Shown: in pieces, positions 61,587 through 64,000 of the stretch
How positions within the stretch are numbered: position 1 is the first letter of the stretch
Layout: every line of letters begins with the position of its first letter
Assembly: GCF_027579695.1 (NCBI RefSeq)
Contig: NC_083577.1
Span: 33,920,698 to 33,984,697, forward strand
Reading direction: 5' to 3'
Length of the DNA stretch: 64,000 bases
Origin: Neoarius graeffei
Taxonomy: Eukaryota > Chordata > Actinopteri > Siluriformes > Ariidae
Notes under the pieces: model-generated
Told to the model about the DNA's origin: nothing
Database searches by the model: none
Seen by the model: only the letters and a program-made list of their open reading frames with translations
Made by a program: the position numbers and the translations under genes

Positions 61587-61868
61587 GGGGTTTCAAGTAG
61601 TTATGCTACTGTTCCAGATGCTACTGTATGCTACTGTTCCAGATACAGTATTCTGCTGTTCCAGATATCAGGTGCTTAGTTTTTAATGTTGCTCTTTTAG
61701 ATAAGTGTGCTGCCGTTTGTGCGCTGTTTTCACTTTGTCTGATGATGTGGGCAGTGATATCATGGGTTAATGATCCAGTTACTGTCATTTGTTTGGATTT
61801 ATTTGGACATGTTATTTGGTTAAGTAGGTTTTTGGTGTGTCAGTTCATCACTATTGCTTACCTTTTCC

Positions 61869-61918
61869 ATCCTCTCTCTCTCTCTGCCCTCCTGTCTCTC
61901 TCTCCCTCTCTCTCTGAA
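61869..61918. repeat. (CT)n-rich tract
   Basis: Imperfect CT/CTCTGCCCTCC repeats over about 50 bp. Confidence 0.8.
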
Positions 61919-62139
61919 AGTAAATATTTCTGTCAGTGAAAATCTTATATAGTATATGCATATTTTCTCAGTTCTGCCATTAAGAAAGATGAACACCATG
62001 CTGTCAGTCTTGTGAATCCAGGATTTGAATGTTTTTTTCTGCTCCTTTTTTTTGTAAATGTGCTATCTACAGTAAAATAAAAGAGAAAAAGAATGTACAT
62101 TTGTTTTCTTTTTTGTTCATTAAAGTTAATATTGCTATT

Positions 62140-62406
62140 TATATTGCATTAAACCAACTTGGCATTTAGTGTAATGAACTTAATATGTTACATTTAATGA
62201 TTATACAAAGCAATTGGTTTAGCAAAAGATTTTAAGTTAAATCAACTTGGTATCTAGTGTGTTGTACTTAAAATAGCAATTCCATTCCCATCAAGCATTT
62301 AAGTTTAATTCACTCAAGTTTTGATTATACATTACTTAATTTTTTTAAGGCAACCACTTTCCTCAAATTTTTTTAAGTAAACTCAACTTATCCGGGCTTA
62401 CAGTGT
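62140..62406. repeat. AT-rich MITE-like fragment ending CTTACAGTGTA
   Basis: Contains TTTAAGTAAACTCAACTT and ends TTACAGTGTA next to TA, a familiar fish element end. The matching left end is not visible. Confidence 0.35.
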
Positions 62407-62458
62407 ATACAGACACCTAGAATAGATTAATTTATCAGTAAGCACGCTATAAATAACC

Positions 62459-63298
62459 ATGGTGTTTGCTTGTTGTGCTGTGGGCTGCCACAACAGACAG
62501 GGACAGCGTGCAGGACGCTCCTTTTACCGGTTTCTAGTGATGGGAATTTCGGCTCTTTTTCGGGAGCCGGCTCTTTTGGCTCTTCTTACTATAAGGAGCC
62601 GGCTCTTTCGGCTCCCAAACGGCTCCTGAGATTTTATTTTTGATTTAATTGCTGCAATTAACTAGTTAATTAATTACATTATTTATATTTTATCAATAGT
62701 TTGTTTTCCATTTTATTTTTTAGTTTTTGTAGCCATTGTAAAGCTTTGTAAAGTATAGCAGTGTAACAATGTTCTAGCTATAGAAATAAAACTTACCAAT
62801 TAAATTATTTTCTCACAAACATAATGCAAAACTGTTATATTACCAATATAAAATACACAGCTGATTTTCCCCTCCTCAGGTGCCTCACAGACTCCTCTCC
62901 CCTGCGCTCCACAGCTTTAAGCATTACACCAATTTTCGTATTTTCGCAGCTGTGAATGACATCAACCAAAAAAAGTAGGCGTACACCATGCTACTTTTTT
63001 TCCTTTGAATGGTAATAGACAACACAAAGACGCAATCAGACAGCAACTTTTTTTGTGAAAGTCTCTCTCTGAGGCACCTAAGGACAAAAAAATAATTCGG
63101 CTCCCCAACTCGGCTCCCACCGAAGAGCCGGCTCCCGTCGTTCACTTCAAAGAGCCGGCTCTTTGAACCGGATCGTTCGCGACCGAGACATCACTACCGG
63201 TTTACTACTGACCCAGACAAGAGGGATTACAGCTGTGAAAAGACAGGATTGGGAGCCAACAGAGTACTCCAGACTTTGCAGTGATCATTTCATTTCAG
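62459..63298 (+). pseudogene. THAP-domain exon split by an hAT-type insertion
   Basis: ATG at 62459 begins MVFACCAVGCHNRQGQRAGR and SFYRF. The insertion at 62534-63195 follows, then TTDPDKR resumes at 63204. One frame change later the sequence reads AVKRQDWEPTEYSRLCSDHF and IS, with a donor GTTAGT from 63299. The C-x3-C and C-x2-H ligands, the conserved Trp and the final F fit a THAP zinc finger. The insertion and frameshift make it non-functional. Confidence 0.65.
62534..63195. mobile_element. hAT-type non-autonomous element
   Basis: The 8-bp duplication ACCGGTTT flanks it (62526-62533 and 63196-63203), as expected for hAT. Tips are CTAGTGATGGGAATTTCGG and, in complement, AGTGATGTCTCGG. Subterminal GAGCCGGCTC palindromes are repeated at both ends. 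662 bp, no transposase. Confidence 0.82.
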
Positions 63299-63869
63299 GT
63301 TAGTTTATCAGTTAACGCAATTTTGATAAAATATATAGCAAAAAGTAAATGGGTCAGTGTTTGTTAACCCATCTGAGCAGTGAAACAAGGCAGTGTTAAT
63401 TTGTCTAGGGTTGCATGTAGCAGACATCAGACATAAAACGCAATAACAGAGGCTAGAAAGAAACGGGACACAGAAATAAACAGGGAAATTAAGTAAAAAA
63501 AAGAGAAAAAAAAAGAGCGCGGATCTCCAAACACATGAGAAGCCTATCTTACGCACATCACGCGGACTCCACACACGCATCGCGTCTGAAGTCATAACTC
63601 ATCAGGGGAAATCGTGTCCGCATTGGCATGTTCAAAAAACAACCTCGCGTCAACAATGATACCACACGCAAGAAAAAAAAACAGTCAGGCTACTCAACAA
63701 CCAACCTGGCAGCAGCAGTCGTTGTCATGTAAACACAACACTTCGGATATGCAAATGCTTCCCGTTACACACGATTGCTATGTCAATAAACATCATTTTG
63801 CCAATATTTTAGAGACCCCCCAACATTTCCCAAATCATGTTTTCAAAGGATCTCATGTCTGTTTCAGGG

Positions 63870-64000
63870 GATCTCGGATCCCCCGAGTAACAAGACAGTG
63901 TTGTGAACATAGCCTACCTTGTACCGTTTCAAACTGCTGGGGTCATCCTTCATCAAACTGTTGACTTCTGTCGACAACCTTGGCTCCATACCAAGGCTGG
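63870..64000 (-). other. Possible exon at the right edge, unidentified
   Basis: The minus strand is open in one frame from the window edge (SLGMEPRLSTEVNSLMKDDP, then SSLKRYK) to a GTAGGC at 63920-63915 that could be a donor. Too short to identify, and may be chance. Confidence 0.2.

Noticed and set aside
63614-63964. 116-codon plus-strand frame at the right edge
   Set aside because: No recognisable domain and no splice or start context. The composition is like the non-coding flanks.

Overview
This window looks like teleost fish genomic DNA, probably an otophysan such as a catfish (order-level guess only). It has spliced vertebrate-type genes, abundant Tc1-like transposons, sushi-type and Gmr1-type Ty3/gypsy elements, an RTE LINE, and many copies of a tRNA-derived SINE with a GATGA-rich tail. 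I found no bacterial features, CRISPR arrays or free-standing RNA genes.

The real host genes are two tandem, same-strand TRIM genes (TRIM35-like: RING, B-box2, coiled coil, PRY-SPRY). Copy 1 has six exons from 3850 to 21706 and copy 2 has six exons from 36011 to 38957. Both read through intact: exons of 399, 96, 231, 23 and 119 bp are identical in length between copies, and the last exon is 545 or 518 bp. Copy 1 carries far more insertions. Its intron 2 is 13.2 kb against 92 bp in copy 2, because it holds two nearly complete LTR retrotransposons (5028-11653 and 12386-17702). Intron 5 holds a Tc1 element with an uninterrupted transposase (18757-20396), and a TAA-flanked MITE-like element (21690-22391) supplies the stop codon.

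Left edge (1-3.8 kb): two degenerate copies of one exon family on opposite strands (YqaJ-recombinase-type proteins, by recognition), then LINE and LTR debris. 22.4-35.9 kb: two decayed Tc1-like elements, a decayed Gmr1-type LTR element (29007-33952) lying against an older relative, and unannotated spacer. 39-48 kb: hAT transposase remnants, two more YqaJ-type exon copies, SINEs, and a full-length RTE-type LINE with target-site duplications (44803-48043). 48.06-51.29 kb: a large inverted repeat with arms of about 0.9 kb (insertions excluded) and a 104-bp spacer; each arm carries a different later insertion. 52.4-54.7 kb: an inverted pair of THAP-domain exons enclosing Tc1 and LINE fragments. 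54.8-64 kb: SINEs, a Tc1-like element, a second copy of the LINE fragment, a SAMD3-like terminal exon remnant, and a THAP exon split by an hAT-type insertion.

Three things stand out. First, broken THAP-domain and YqaJ-type exons recur through the window, which suggests decay of a multi-protein transposon or selfish gene family. Second, the LTR elements are mechanistically informative: one appears to be self-priming with a GGGAAAA frameshift heptamer, and two have integrase upstream of reverse transcriptase. Third, a mobile element has rewritten the C-terminus of an otherwise intact TRIM gene. Boundaries were read by eye; those supported by target-site duplications or splice sites are accurate to a few bases, and the others are approximate.
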